A stretch of DNA of 64,000 nt from Paraspadella gotoi. Taxonomy: Eukaryota; Chaetognatha. The position numbers and the translations under genes were made by a program. Below are positions 46,660-57,364 of this stretch, in pieces; positions within the stretch are counted from its first letter, which is position 1; every line of letters begins with the position of its first letter. The DNA lies in assembly GCA_051294375.1 (NCBI GenBank), contig CM119271.1, positions 11,296,341-11,360,340 of the forward strand, written 5' to 3'. Under the pieces are notes generated by a model. The model searched no databases, was not told the DNA's origin, and was given only the letters and a program-made list of their open reading frames with translations.

Positions 46660-46739
46660 GAGAGAGAGGAGATGAGAGCGAAGCTGGGTAGTAAAGACAC
46701 GCGTCCACCGCAACAAAAACTATTCATTCGCCAGGCAAC

Positions 46740-47045
46740 TTATCGTCAGGCGAGAGAGTGAGAAAAAGAGAGAAAGAGAGTGAGAGAGAGATGGAGAGAG
46801 TGAGAGTAAAAGAACGAGGCAGTAGTCGTCACCTTTATTTGGTCAAGTTTATCCAAATTGAATAAGACACATCCAAATTAACAGATCCTGTAAAGTTTAG
46901 AACAAATGAAAAACCCAAATTAAAATTAACAACAAAAAAAACACAACACGAAAAGAAAAAAAAAGAGAAAAAAGAAAAAAGAAAAAAACTTGGGATGAAT
47001 GAGAGAGGGTTTGAAGAATCGAGATTGAGGAACAAACTCGATTTT
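46740..47045 (-). other. Conserved AT-rich segment, possible minus-strand 3' end
   Basis: The minus strand shows a T-rich tract ending AAACTTTACAG, then a short frame with LNFTGSVNLD and WINLTK to a stop overlapping CCAAATAAAGG. It is shared with 55920-56130. It could be a terminal exon with its polyadenylation signal, but support is thin. Confidence 0.2.
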
Positions 47046-47119
47046 TTTTTCAAAAGTTCAAATATTTTCTTTATTTATTCCAAAAGAGAATTTCTCTCTC
47101 TCTCTCTCTCTGCTCTCGT

Positions 47120-47154
<35 letters not shown>

Positions 47155-47169
47155 TCTCCTCTCTCTCCT

Positions 47170-47248
47170 TGACTCAAGATATATTTTTCTCCTTTAATCT
47201 TTCGCTTTGTCCTCACCAATCTCACGAAACAACCTTGTGGTTTAGGAC

Positions 47249-47279
<31 letters not shown>

Positions 47280-47406
47280 TGATGACGACGACGACGACGA
47301 CGAATGACGACCGACGGACGACGACGATGGCGAAAAAAAAACCTCAGAGCAATAATCATCTTCAAAGGCGTCGATTCAGAATCATCTCCGTTGATGCTCA
47401 TCTCAT

Positions 47407-47410
<4 letters not shown>
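47170..47410 (+). other. Repeated cassette A: (GAC)n then ATGGCGAAAAAA frame
   Basis: CTTGACTCAAGA, a unique stretch with TTTCGCTTTGTCCTCACCAA, (GAC)n at 47248-47325, then an ATG at 47328 leading to MAKKK and CATCTTCAAAGGCGTCGATT. It is found again at 48145-48380 and, in part, at 56586-56848. In the cleanest copy (56758) the frame reads MAKKNLRAIIIFKGVDFQNH. Confidence 0.55.
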
Positions 47411-47447
<37 letters not shown>

Positions 47448-48130
47448 TTTCTCTCTCTCTCTCTCTCTCTCTTCTTACTGTTTCTCTTTTCTCTCTCTTT
47501 CTCTCAAATCTTTTTCTCTCCTCTCACTCTCTCTCAATCTTTCTCTCTCCTCCTTTCTCTCTATTTTTCTCTCTCATCTCTAAACGTTCTCTCTCTCTAT
47601 CTCTCTCTCTCTCTTTCTCCTCTCTCTCTTTCTCTCTCTCTCATCTCAATCTTTTTCTCTCTCCCTCCTCTCCTCTTTCTCTCTCTCTCATCTCTCCTCT
47701 TTCTCTCAATTTTTTCTCTCTCTCTCTCAAATCTTTCTCCTCTTTCTCTCTTTCTCTCTATCTTTCTCTCCTCTCTAAATCTTTCTATCTTCTCTCTCTC
47801 TCATCTCTCTCTCTTCTCTCTCTCAATCTTTCCTCCTCTCTCTCATTCTTTCTCCTCCTCAATCTTTTCTCTCTATCTCTCTTTCTCTCAATCTTTTCCT
47901 CTCTTTCTCATCCTTTTTCTCTCTCATCTCTCTCAATCTTTCTCTCTGCTCTCTCCTCTTTTCTCTTCTAATCTTTTTCTCTCTCCTCCTTAAATCTTTC
48001 TCTCTCTCTCTTCTTTCTTCATCTCTCTCTCTCTGCTCCTCATCTCTCTCTCTCTCTCTTCTCTTCTTCTTTCTCTGTCTCTCTCTCTCAATCTTTTTCT
48101 CTCTCTCTCTCATATCTTTCTCTCTCTCTC
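47408..48130. repeat. (CT)n with TCAAATCTTTCTC interruptions
   Basis: 700 bp of CT units broken by AATCTTT. Ser/Leu/Phe frames of up to 230 residues are shadows. The spacing of interruptions suggests a (CT)n tract read with recurrent errors. Confidence 0.9.
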
Positions 48131-48144
48131 TCTCCTCCTCCCTC

Positions 48145-48380
48145 TCCCTTGACTCAAGAGTAATTTTTTCTCCTTTATCCTTCGCTTTGTCCTCACAATC
48201 GCACGAACAACTTGTGGTTTAAGGACGACCACGATGACGGTGATGACGACGACGACGACGGGAACAGACGACCAGGACACGATGGCAAAAAAAAAAACCT
48301 CGAGAGCAAATATAATCTTCAAAGGCGTCGATTCAGACCTCATCTCTGCCTTGATTGTGCTCATCTCATTCCAACTTCGT
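48145..48380 (+). other. Repeated cassette A, second copy
   Basis: Close match to 47170-47410 with indels: CTTGACTCAAGAG, TTCGCTTTGTCCTCAC, a shorter (GAC)n, then ATGGC and A-run, AATCTTCAAAGGCGTCGATT. About 970 bp separates the copies. Confidence 0.6.
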
Positions 48381-48520
48381 CCGCCTCTCCATCTCTCGTC
48401 CTCGTCTCTCTCTCTCTCTCCCCCCTCATCAATCTATTCTCTCTCTCTCATCTCTTTCTCTCAACAATCTTTTTTCATCTCATCTCTCTTTTCTCAATCT
48501 TTTTCGAGGCATAATAATAC

Positions 48521-48802
48521 TTGAACTTTCGCGGACACCAGATTTGGTCACTCTTTTTGTTTTTCCCCCGGCCGGGACTGGCCGGCCATTGTTCTCCTCC
48601 TCTCCCGGATTCGCAGGACCTTCCAGGAGGTGTCGGCAAGCGACGCCTCTACTGGCTGACTAGCGAACACCTAAGATACACAACTCGACGCGGTCATTGT
48701 CTTCTTCTTACTCTTCTCTTCTCTCTCACCCTCCATCATCATCCGCGCATCGCCTGCGATGCGGCAATCCGGGCTAATAAATCAGATTCAGAGTCCGAGT
48801 GA
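48521..48802 (+). CDS. Open frame, GC-rich, possible gene or element fragment
   Basis: About 90 codons including GHCSPPLPDSQDLPGGVGKR, RLYWLTSEHLRYTTRRGHC, a hydrophobic middle, and AIRANKSDSESE. GC content rises here relative to its flanks. A second frame over the same bases is also open for 50 codons, so the frame is uncertain. Nothing is recognised. It lies in the noisy extension between the two kelch images, so errors are expected. Confidence 0.2.
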   Translation: MNFRGHQIWSLFLFFPRPGLAGHCSPPLPDSQDLPGGVGKRRLYWLTSEHLRYTTRRGHCLLLTLLFSLTLHHHPRIACDAAIRANKSDSESE

Positions 48803-48889
48803 ACCGCAGAACCTAGAATCCCTGAGGAGGACGTCTTGAAAGACTGTCTAGTCGCGGATGCAACTGACCTAGAGTTTCGTTCACTGATG

Positions 48890-49770
48890 TAATTTTTTCC
48901 TTCAGGGAAAACTTCGGACCTTTTAATTCGTTAAAACTATCACTCTCTCTCAGAACGGTTAACACGTAAAACGTAACTCCGCCGAGTATATTATATTATT
49001 TTAATAATTCAACCGTGTAAAAATTTACCAATAAACATATTCATATAACATTAAATTAATTAAAACAACCACAGCGAATGTACCAGTTTTAGCAAAGTAC
49101 TCGGTTGATATTACCCGCATTGATAATTGAGACTTTAATCAGGGCTAATCTTGCATACAAGATGTTTTTTATATCGTTACTTTTGCGCCTTAAGCATAAT
49201 ACAGTATGAGTCAAGAGAAAAAGGCACGAGATTTAATTCTAATTTTAATATTAAGTTGTTCAATCGTTCTCATCTTTCTATCCTTCTCAGTCTTTGGCAA
49301 TTTTTCCTCTTTTCTCTATTTCTCAATTTCTCTTTTATATATTAAGTTGGTAAGTAAGAGCTTTCATGAAACTATCGACCATATAATTAGTAAATAACCA
49401 CTTACAATATGAATTAGTTCATTATTTGTATTGATATGGTTTATTGGAGTTGAGAGGGGCTATTGATCAAAGACCGATTTATTGATAAATAAATATTTTT
49501 GGTCGGGTTTTTTATTAAAAAGTATATCATCATTGAGAATATTTTTAGTTAGCCTTAATGTCTTTTTAAAGATTCCCTCCCTTCTATTATTAATTGCTGG
49601 TACAATTTTTTTATAAGAATTTATTTTATTAATTTATTTTCATTCATCCTCGATTTTATTTCAGTTACATTCTTCTTTCGTTCTAAGAGGTTTAAAGAAA
49701 AAGAATAATTATGTATTTTTTTAACAACCAAATAGCAATCCACCGGAAGAGTGGTTTTCATTTAATATAT
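48890..49770. other. AT-rich stretch, nothing supported
   Basis: No repeat, RNA gene or convincing exon seen; two overlapping short open frames at 49151-49397 disagree and are AT-rich. Confidence 0.5.
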
Positions 49771-49879
49771 ACTTAAGTTTGTAAAGAAAATGTATGTATT
49801 TTGCATTATATAGTTATATTTCAAAATATTATGGGTGTTATGAGGTAATCCCTTTCTTTTCGTTGTGATTAGAGATTTA

Positions 49880-50175
49880 AGACAGAGTATTGAAATAAAT
49901 TGGCCAATAGACAATTTATTTTTTACAAAGCCTTCTTCAAGCGTCAATTTAGTTTGTGAAATTAATTAGAGATTTTGTGTAGAAAGATGGGGAGAGAGAG
50001 AGAGAGAAACAGAGAAACTTTGCCCTCTCTCTCTCTCCTACTTTCTCCTTCTACACAAAATCTGTCTAAATTATTTTCACAAACTAATGACGCTGAACGA
50101 GGCTGTAAAAAAGTTCAAAACATGTACAATTATTCCAATCTTTGATAAATAAATTGTTATTGCCAATTATTTCAA
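49880..50175. repeat. Diverged fold-back, arms of about 110-130 bp
   Basis: TTAGTTTGTGAAATTAATTA and GATTTTGTGTAGAAAG near 49950-49986 are mirrored by CTTCTACACAAAATCTGTCT and TTTTCACAAACTAATGACGC near 50048-50095, around a (GA)n/(CT)n loop. Similarity fades beyond about 49880 and 50175. Confidence 0.6.
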
Positions 50176-50759
50176 ACTTTGTCCTAAGATGTATACATAA
50201 TTATTTGAAAGGAACCAAAAAAATTGGGAGAAGTAAATAATACTGGAAGGGCAGAAAAAGGAGAAGAAAAAGAGAAAGGGGGGAAAGGAGGGAAAGAAGA
50301 AAAGAAAGAAAGGACATAAGGGTATAAAGTTAGGGGATAAAGAATAAGAGAGATTAGGAAAGAAAAAAGATTGGGGGTTGATAATAAAAGAAAAAAAAAT
50401 CATTTAAAAAAATAGAGAAGAGAGAGAGATGGGGAAAATATGGGGAGAGAAAAACAACGGACGGGAAAAAATACTTTTCTTTAAAAAAATTAAAGAGATT
50501 TCATAACAAATAATAACAAGAAATCGGTTAATAAACCGTAACTTTTAGGTTATAGAAACTCAGTCAAAATTATTTTTTATTTACATTATTTCGGACAAGT
50601 TTGGCTTCAGTCAAAAACAGAATTGATTTGTTTTTAAATCTATTTATTATTACAATTTTTCCATTTTTTTTCATCATTTACTATAATATCTTTTTTAAAA
50701 ATGGTCTAATCGGTTGTCTCGAGAAACGAACACGAAAAGAAAGCAATATTATCCAAAAA

Positions 50760-51020
50760 ATAAGTAAACTAAAAGATCTTCAGTCGCGACGCCCACGATG
50801 CTCCGGAATATTCGTCACTATTGATAAATCTCGCGAGATATTCTCACCAGGATCAGAGATAATTTTCCTCGATCCCGCCGACCTCGAGTCCCGGAGGCAA
50901 AGATTGGCCGACACGTTGTGGTCGGCCATGGTGGCACAAAAGGGAGACTATCCGGATTGGCTCGGGGAGTCACACCGTGGCTTCCGGCTCGCCTGCAGAA
51001 TCCCGAGTATAACCCATGTC
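50760..51020 (+). CDS. Candidate coding exon, soluble protein fragment
   Basis: About 85 codons of non-repetitive sequence: LQSRRPRCSGIFVTIDKSRE, then FSPGSEIIFLDPADLESRRQ, RLADTLWSAMVAQKGDYPDW and LGESHRGFRLACRIPSI. Mixed composition with alternating hydrophobic and charged residues looks coding, and the opposite strand is less protein-like. No family is recognised. The AT-rich frame upstream (hydrophobic, no ATG) is probably intron, and 51030-51450 is CT-rich noise up to the gap. It sits between the two kelch images and may belong to a different locus joined by a chimeric read. Confidence 0.35.
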
Positions 51021-51450
51021 TTTATGTTCCTCTCTCTATCAATATATGCCTCGAAAGATCTTGATGCAGACAGAGAGCAGGAGAGGAAAAAGATTGACTC
51101 GCAGCTCTTAATCTTATATGCTCTCTCTCAGATCCTCATCTCTCTCTCTATCGTATCAGACTTTTTCCTCTCTCTCTCTTATAAATTTCTTTGCCTTTTC
51201 CATCAGCAGATATCTCTCTCGTCAATCATCACTCTCTCGTTCCATCTCATCTCTCTCTCTCTCCCTCGCTCCTCTCCTCCTCTGCTTTTTTCTCAGCATG
51301 GGCAGCTCTTCCGCTCATGCCTCCTCCCGTCACTCTGTCTTCTTCATCTCTATCGACCGGTCATTTTCCTCTCCTCATCACTCTCTCAATCTTTTTCCTC
51401 TCTCTCTCCCGTCTCCTTCTCCACTCTCTCTTGCCTCTCGATGGACTCAG

Positions 51451-51475
51451 NNNNNNNNNNNNNNNNNNNNNNNNN
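51451..51475. other. 25-N assembly gap between the two images of the kelch locus
   Basis: Exactly 25 N. The first base after it already matches the interior of the first image (position 41433), as expected for an over-extended, unmerged gap. Confidence 0.98.
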
Positions 51476-51587
51476 CTCCAACGCAGTTGACCTTCAATTT
51501 TTTTCATCATGACAACATCAAACAACAACAACAACCCAACGACGGACAACTCTTTCAAAAGGGGAAAACCGAAATCGAGTCTTTTCG

Positions 51588-51632
<45 letters not shown>

Positions 51633-51715
51633 ACAACAACAACAAACAACAACACAACAACAACAAACAACAAACAACAACAACAAATGCCATCGGACCT
51701 TGCAGATCTAGGAAA
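51476..51715 (+). other. Kelch exon 1, error-rich image
   Basis: Starts CTCCAACGCAGTTGAC like 41433. The CAA tract is about 100 bp and interrupted by extra A bases that shift the frame between Gln, Asn and Thr. Ends in SRKNG near 51720. Confidence 0.6.
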
Positions 51716-52266
51716 AATGGCCGAAGGGCTAAGACGTTGACGACGACGACGACACGAAGACGACAACGAATGACATTATTGCATATTTTCTATTTTTATG
51801 CGATCGTTCATTTATGCATTCATTCGCTCACTCTCTCCGCTCAGTTCACAGTTTTGTGATTTCTTCATTCATTCGCTCGTTTCAATTAGCCGTTCCTTCC
51901 CTCAATATCATTAGATTTATTCGAATAATTCCCTGACTCTTTTCAGTCACTCAGGGAATTCTCTCATAATTTCGTTCAATTGAATCTATTTTTTTGTTGT
52001 TTCATCAATTTCAATCCATTCAGTTCAATACTTCAACAAGTGTGTATAAGTAGTCGTCAGTTCGTGAGATGTGTCATCATTCATTCATTAGTCTCATTAA
52101 TTAATTCAATCATTCCTATCATTCATTCATTCAATTAACTCCATCAATCAATGAAATATATAAAAAAAAAATCAATGCAAGATATTTAACCATCATAAAT
52201 CAAAACGGGAAAACCTATCGGGATTCGCTTGTCAATATTCTTTTGTCCCTGGCCTTTCCTTCCCAG

Positions 52267-52600
52267 CTCTATTCCCTTCTTCTCCTTCCAATGATCGCTC
52301 ATCCCGCAACCGCCCCTCTTTCTCTTTCCTCCTCGCTCCATCACGTCCTCTGACTCTCACCCACGGAAGCGCCCGCGCAACCGTCTCGCCGCCCTCAGAT
52401 CGGCGTGCTTCTACGTCTTGGAGCGGGTCGTGGCGAGCGAGTCGGACGCCTCCTTCGGCGGATCTAGTCTGGGCTCGGTTTCGATCGCGGGCTGGACACG
52501 GGATGCGGTCGTACCTGGGCGCGTCGACGAGACGAAATGCGGCGGGGCGGTCGAGGCGCGCGGGCGCGCGGGGGCTCCGTTTGTTTGACGGAGATTCTGT
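52267..52600 (+). other. Kelch exon 2, error-rich image
   Basis: The acceptor CCTTTCCTTCCCAG is kept (AG ending 52266), but the Ser run and kelch blade are scrambled by insertions. The region to about 52790 holds GC-rich false frames. Confidence 0.55.
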
Positions 52601-53649
52601 TCCGCTCGGTAGGGAGAGAAGGAGACAGCACCTTTGTCAGGGCGTGGGACGGGCTGTGAGGCGCGCTGGCGCTAGTGGCCGCGGTGTTTCGCGTCGACCG
52701 GAGTCTGTGACGTTTGCGGGCGAGGGAGCTGATGCAGCGGCTATTCCTCGCGACGTTGTCGCGCAGAGCTTGAAAGCGTACTTACAACAAAAATAATTCG
52801 TACAAGATTATTTGTGTTGATCGCATCAAGATTCTGTTCACATAATACGCTTAAGATAAATTAATGATAGTGAATTACTTTGTGACACCGAAAGATTACG
52901 TAGATTCGGCATTAGCAATATCAGTTCATGAAAAACGAATCATACAATCTTAAAATCGATTCTCTAGAAAAGAGCTTATGTCAATCACGTTAACATAAAA
53001 AAGAGTAGTCTATTATATAAAAGCAAGCAAGGGGTTTTGCTATTTGTACTACCTTTATAAACAGGTAATAGCTAACCTGTGTAAAACCCACGTCCGCCTG
53101 TCAATATTACAATAAGACAATTATTATACAAGTAAAATAGACCTATAATTTAATTAATAACTAAATTTGATATTATATTTTATACATTAAAGTATATGAG
53201 ACGGTTGGTTCTTGCCGCACTCGTTTTTAATTTAAATGTGCCTTAAATCGATCCGCCTTATCCGTCATTTCTAAAAAAATTGGATGATAATAACTTCATA
53301 TTCATCTTTTAACTTCTATTTATACTTCTAACTTCTATTCTATTTTCTTAACTTTCTATTCTATTCTTCTAACTTCTATTCTATTCTTCTTAACTTCTAT
53401 TCATCATTTCTTAACTTCTATTCTTTTCTTAACCTTTCTATGCTTCTTTTAATATCTTTAACTTCATTAATTCTAATTCTACTTCTTCTTAACTTCTATT
53501 CTATTTTCTATCTATTCACTTGCTTCTATTCTGTTGGTAACATCTACAATTCTATTCTTCTTAACTTCTATTCTTTCTTCTTAACTTTTATTCTATTTCT
53601 GTCTTAACTTGTATTCTATCTTTATTCTTACTATTCTTCTTACCTTCCT

Positions 53650-54017
53650 TCACCTCCCAATACACGCACGCCCAAATGCGCCCGACGCCTCTGGACGCGA
53701 ATCTCCAATCCAAGGTCCGACCCCTAGCGGAACGATGGTTGAACGAGCATAGCTTGAGCGACGTGCGAAGACTGTTTCTTCTTCGCGGCGAACAGCGACG
53801 AACCATCTCCCTTCTGATCTCCGCGGCGGACAAGAGATTCCCCTCGGCTGCACGGATCAAACTGCTTCGCTTCTCACGGAGCGGCGGAGACGGCGCCGTA
53901 GCTGGGCCGACGTGGTGTCGCCGGGTTCCGCGTCCGCCGCCGAGATACGGCGCCGGTTGCGGAAGCGATCGGGACCAAGCTTTACCTCTTGGGCGGATGG
54001 GAGAAAAGGTTAGGGGA
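53650..54017 (+). CDS. Kelch gene exon 3, clean image with at least one frameshift
   Basis: Supplies further propeller blades. One frame gives SWADVVSPGSA; the adjoining frame gives PPPRYGAGCG, and the next GTKLYLLGGWEK. Put together in order these match a kelch blade (Trp before the turn, Pro-Arg-x-Gly, then a hydrophobic strand and Gly-Gly-Trp). The probable donor is GAAAAGGTTAGG near 54008. Frame changes within 60 bp show residual indel errors even here. Comparison with 43595-44070 supports AIG between GCG and TKLY. Confidence 0.6.
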
Positions 54018-54059
54018 AAGAAGTCAAATCGGTTGAATGAAATATTGATTAAAATCATC

Positions 54060-54240
54060 TAATAAAGTTAAATTATTTAAAATTTAAAATTTAATTTAAA
54101 ATTTGTATTAAAAAATCTAAAAATTCAAAATTTCAAAAATTTTAATATGTCAAAAATTAAAAATTTAAAAAAAAAATTTTAAAAAAATAAGATTTTTAAA
54201 AGGCTCTTTTATTTTTATGCTAAAATCTCTCAGACTCTGG
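54060..54240. repeat. A/T low-complexity intron
   Basis: AAATTTAAAATTTAAA-type sequence, matching 44100-44290. Confidence 0.85.
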
Positions 54241-54313
54241 CAGATACTTCAGAAACTCTCAAACTTGCTCTTTCCCCCCCGACCCTCCGCCCCCCTCTCC
54301 CCCCCAAAAAAAG

Positions 54314-54686
54314 CGGCCTACTTGAACGACCTCTGGTGTTTCGACTCTTCGACGACATCTTGGACGGAAATCCTCTTCCCCACCGCCGCCGCCCTCTCTC
54401 GGCCGACGCCCCGCTTCCTCTCCACCGACGCCCCTCGACGAGCGGACGGCCTACTTCTCGTCGGCGGTACTCGGCGCCGAAAACGGAGACGTCCGGATAT
54501 TCGACGCCGGGACGAGAGAGTGGAGCGGGAGAGAGAACTTCACGCAGAGGGGCGTGTGTCCGAGATTGGTGCATCGATCGGCGAGGATCGGCGGAAGCGT
54601 CTTCGTCGTGGGGGATGGAGAGGATCGAGCGGGATCGCCCGAGTGCGTTTGTGGAGATTAGGGTGGAAGGGCTGGACTCGTTTTAG
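54314..54686 (+). CDS. Kelch gene exon 4 (C-terminal), with frameshifts
   Basis: A C-rich tract ending AAAAAAAG (AG 54312-54313) precedes AYLNDLWCFDSSTTSWTEI, a textbook kelch blade end (N-D-L-W-x-F-D...W). The same frame continues to RADGLLLVGGT. A shift then gives GAENGDVRIFDAGTREWS and ARIGGSVFVVGDGEDR, another blade pair, and a second shift gives PSAFVEIRVEGLDSF to TAG 54684. The blade order makes sense only with two indel corrections. With exons 2 and 3 this gives roughly five or six blades, as expected for a complete propeller. AATAAA lies 123 bp after the stop. Confidence 0.7.
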
Positions 54687-54808
54687 ACTGTGGAGGGGGG
54701 GGCGGAGAGAGAGATTGAGAGGGCGACGTGTTCCGTAAAAATCTGGGAAAAATTCCCGTTGTAGTATTTATCGTTATTATTACCTCGATTTTGATATCTT
54801 TTAAAGAA

Positions 54809-54814
54809 AATAAA
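54809..54814 (+). terminator. AATAAA polyadenylation signal, second image
   Basis: AATAAA followed by TGGAATTGGAATTG, in the same context as 45219. Confidence 0.55.
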
Positions 54815-54829
54815 TGGAATTGGAATTGA

Positions 54830-55665
54830 TTTACTTTTCGTTTGGTTTCGTTTCATTTTACTTTTTCTTTTCATTTACTTTTTTTTTGTTTTTAATCCGT
54901 TTTTTTTTCATTTTTTTTTTTGCCATTTTCATTTTTCAAACACTTTTTTCCTTTTCAAATTTATCTGCCTTCATTTTCCATTCCCTCCTTCATTTCCTCC
55001 CTCCTTCATTTTCCTCCTTCTTCATTTTCCTCCATATAATCTTATACACTTTAAATCCTCATATACTTCACATAATTCCTTCATTTTCCTCCTCCTTCTT
55101 CATTATTTCTCCACTCTTCATTTTTCCTTCCCTTCTTCATTTTTCCTCCCCTTCTTCATTCCCTCCTCTTCTTCATTTTTCTTTCTTCATTTTCCTTCCT
55201 CTTTCTTTCACTCATTTTTTTCGTCGCCTCCTTCAATTTTCCGGTCCTTCTTCATTTCTCCCCCTTTCTTTCATTTTTCATTCCTCATCTCGTTTCGTCT
55301 TCAACTCGGCGACGTCCCGATGTCACTTCTTCCGCATCGTTTGGGGGGGGGAGGAGGTAAGAGGGAGAGTAACGTCTCCCTCCTTTTCCTCGGCACTTCT
55401 ACGCTTTCTCTCTCTCTCTCTCTTCTCTTTCTCTCTTCTCTATCTCTCTCTTTCTCTCTCTCTCCCTTCTCTCTTCCTCTCTCATGATTTCCCTACTCCT
55501 CTTTTCTTCTTCCTCTGTCCCTCTCTCTCTCGCTCTTTCTCTTTCGCTCTCCCGCTCTCCCTCCCTCACTTCCTCTCCATGACTTTCTTCCCTCCTCTCT
55601 CTCCCTCTCCTCTCCTCTCTTTCTCTCTCTCTCCCTCCCTCTCTCTCTTCCTCCCCATGATTTTC
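54830..55665. repeat. TTTCCTCC-rich and (CT)n low-complexity tract, second image
   Basis: Shorter version of 45240-46500. It includes a unique patch at 55290-55345 with G8. Long Phe/Ser frames are shadows. Confidence 0.9.
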
Positions 55666-55671
55666 TCTCAG

Positions 55672-55746
55672 CGGTTGAATGGAGGTTGATTGCGAAAACA
55701 TCAGCAACGAGGATGAGAAAAAAATTCAAATCAGTTTCAATCAGGA
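55672..55746 (+). CDS. Small internal exon of an unidentified gene
   Basis: (CT)n ending TTTTCTCTCAG (55671) and donor ATCAGGAGTGAGAG (GT 55747) enclose 75 bp, phase 1 both sides, reading VEWRLIAKTSATRMRKKFKS then VSIR. The basic MRKKFK patch is the only notable feature. It lies 0.9 kb after the kelch polyadenylation signal on the same strand, so it belongs to the next gene or to an alternative 3' end. The opposite strand is open too but lacks an acceptor. Confidence 0.35.
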
Positions 55747-55750
55747 GTGA

Positions 55751-55754
<4 letters not shown>

Positions 55755-55800
<46 letters not shown>

Positions 55801-55845
55801 GAGAGAGAGGAGAAGACAGAGAGAGAGAGAGAGAAGAGAGAGAGC
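55755..55845. repeat. (GA)n microsatellite
   Basis: GA run immediately after the exon donor; 56220-56330 has further GA and 56395-56475 CT runs. Confidence 0.9.
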
Positions 55846-56585
55846 GAAGCTGGGTAGTAAAGACACGCGTCCACCGCACAAAAAACTATTCATTCGCCAG
55901 GCAACTTATCGTCAGGCCGAGCGAGTGAGAAAAAGAGAGAAAGAGAGTGAGAGAGAGATGGAGAGAGTGAGAGTAAAAGAACGAGGCAGTAGGTCACCTT
56001 TATTTGGTCAAGTTTATCCAATTTGAATAAGCACATCCAAATTAACAGATCCTTTAAAGTTTAGAACAAATGAAAAACCCAAATTAAAATTTAACAACAA
56101 AAAAAACAAACACGAAAAAGAAAAAGGAAGAGAAAAAAGAAAAAAGAAGAGAAAATTGGATGATGGAATTTGAATCGATTCGAGGCTAACCGATAAGACT
56201 TTCAAGTGCGAAGGGGAAGAGAGAGAGAGAGAGAGAGAGACGGAGAGGAGAGAGAGAGATGAGAGAGAGAGAGATGAGAGAGATGAGAGTGGAGAGGAAG
56301 AAAAGGGAAGAGGGGGAAGAGAGAGAGCGACAACTCGATTTTTTTTTTCAAAAGTTCAAAGTATTTTCTTTTTTATTCCAAAAAAGCAGAATTTCTCTCT
56401 CTCTCTCTCTCTCTATCTTCTCCTCTCTCTCTCTGCCTCTACTCTCTCTCTCTCTCTCCTCTCTTCTCCTCTTACTCGTTATTTTTCCTTATCTACGTGT
56501 CACATCATAGGACACCTTTAAGACACGACGAGCATTTCCTTTATCTGTTGTTGTCGACGACAGACCAATCGACGAGACGACACGA

Positions 56586-56841
56586 CTTGTGACGTATGAG
56601 ACGACGACGACGCTGACGACGAACGACGACGACGACGACGACATGAGACGACGAACGACGACGACGTGATGTATAAGAGCCCGATACAGACGATGACGCA
56701 CGACGATGATGACGAGAGACGACGATCGACTGACGCACGACTACGACGACGACGGACGATGGCCAAAAAAAACCTCAGAGCAATAATCATCTTCAAAGGC
56801 GTCGATTTTCAGAATCATCTCCGTTTTGATGCTCATCTCAT

Positions 56842-56848
<7 letters not shown>
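56586..56848 (+). other. Repeated cassette A, third copy, with the cleanest frame
   Basis: (GAC)n/(ACG)n mixture to 56755, then ATG 56758 with MAKKNLRAIIIFKGVDFQNH, LRFDAHLIP and a (CT)n run. The reading stays in one frame for 29 residues before the repeat. It may be a short N-terminal coding exon, but no donor is visible before the (CT)n. Confidence 0.35.
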
Positions 56849-56916
<68 letters not shown>

Positions 56917-56940
56917 TTCTTTCTCTATTTCTCTCTCTCC
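56848..56940. repeat. (CT)n microsatellite
   Basis: About 35 near-uninterrupted CT units, then T-rich sequence. Confidence 0.9.
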
Positions 56941-56984
56941 TTTTTTTTCATCTTTTTCCTGTCCTCGACGGCGGAAATCCTATG

Positions 56985-57260
56985 GTGGGCCCGATCCTAT
57001 TGTGGGCGGAATCCTTAGTGGACGGAATCCTGTGGCGCAATACTTTGCTCAATCCTGCGGGCCCACGCTAAGTGGGTGGAAATCCTACAAGGGTACAATC
57101 CTTTAGCGCAATACTATGGGCTCTATTCTACGGGCGCAGTCTTAGGCGGGCGCAATTCTACGTGGGCGGAATCCTATGTGGGCAGCGCCATCTTGAAGTG
57201 GGCGGAAACTAGGTGGTCGCAATTTTAGTGGCCATACTACGTGGGCACATTCCTGCGACG
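56985..57260. repeat. Degenerate ~20-bp GC-rich tandem repeat
   Basis: Variants of GTGGGCGGAATCCTA recur about every 18-22 bp, some as GTGGGCCCGATCCTA or GCGCAATACTA, roughly 12-14 times. Substitutions rather than indels separate the units, so it looks old. Confidence 0.75.
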
Positions 57261-57364
57261 CACCGGAAAGGAATCAGATGAAAATACTAATAGAAATAAA
57301 GGGAAAAAAGGAAGGATTATATAAACAATAATAGTATGAGAAAAATAAGGAATGAAGTTCGAAT

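Noticed and set aside
47279-47993. Two overlapping ~230-codon frames
   Set aside because: (CT)n tract after a short real-looking start; both frames stay open only because of the repeat.
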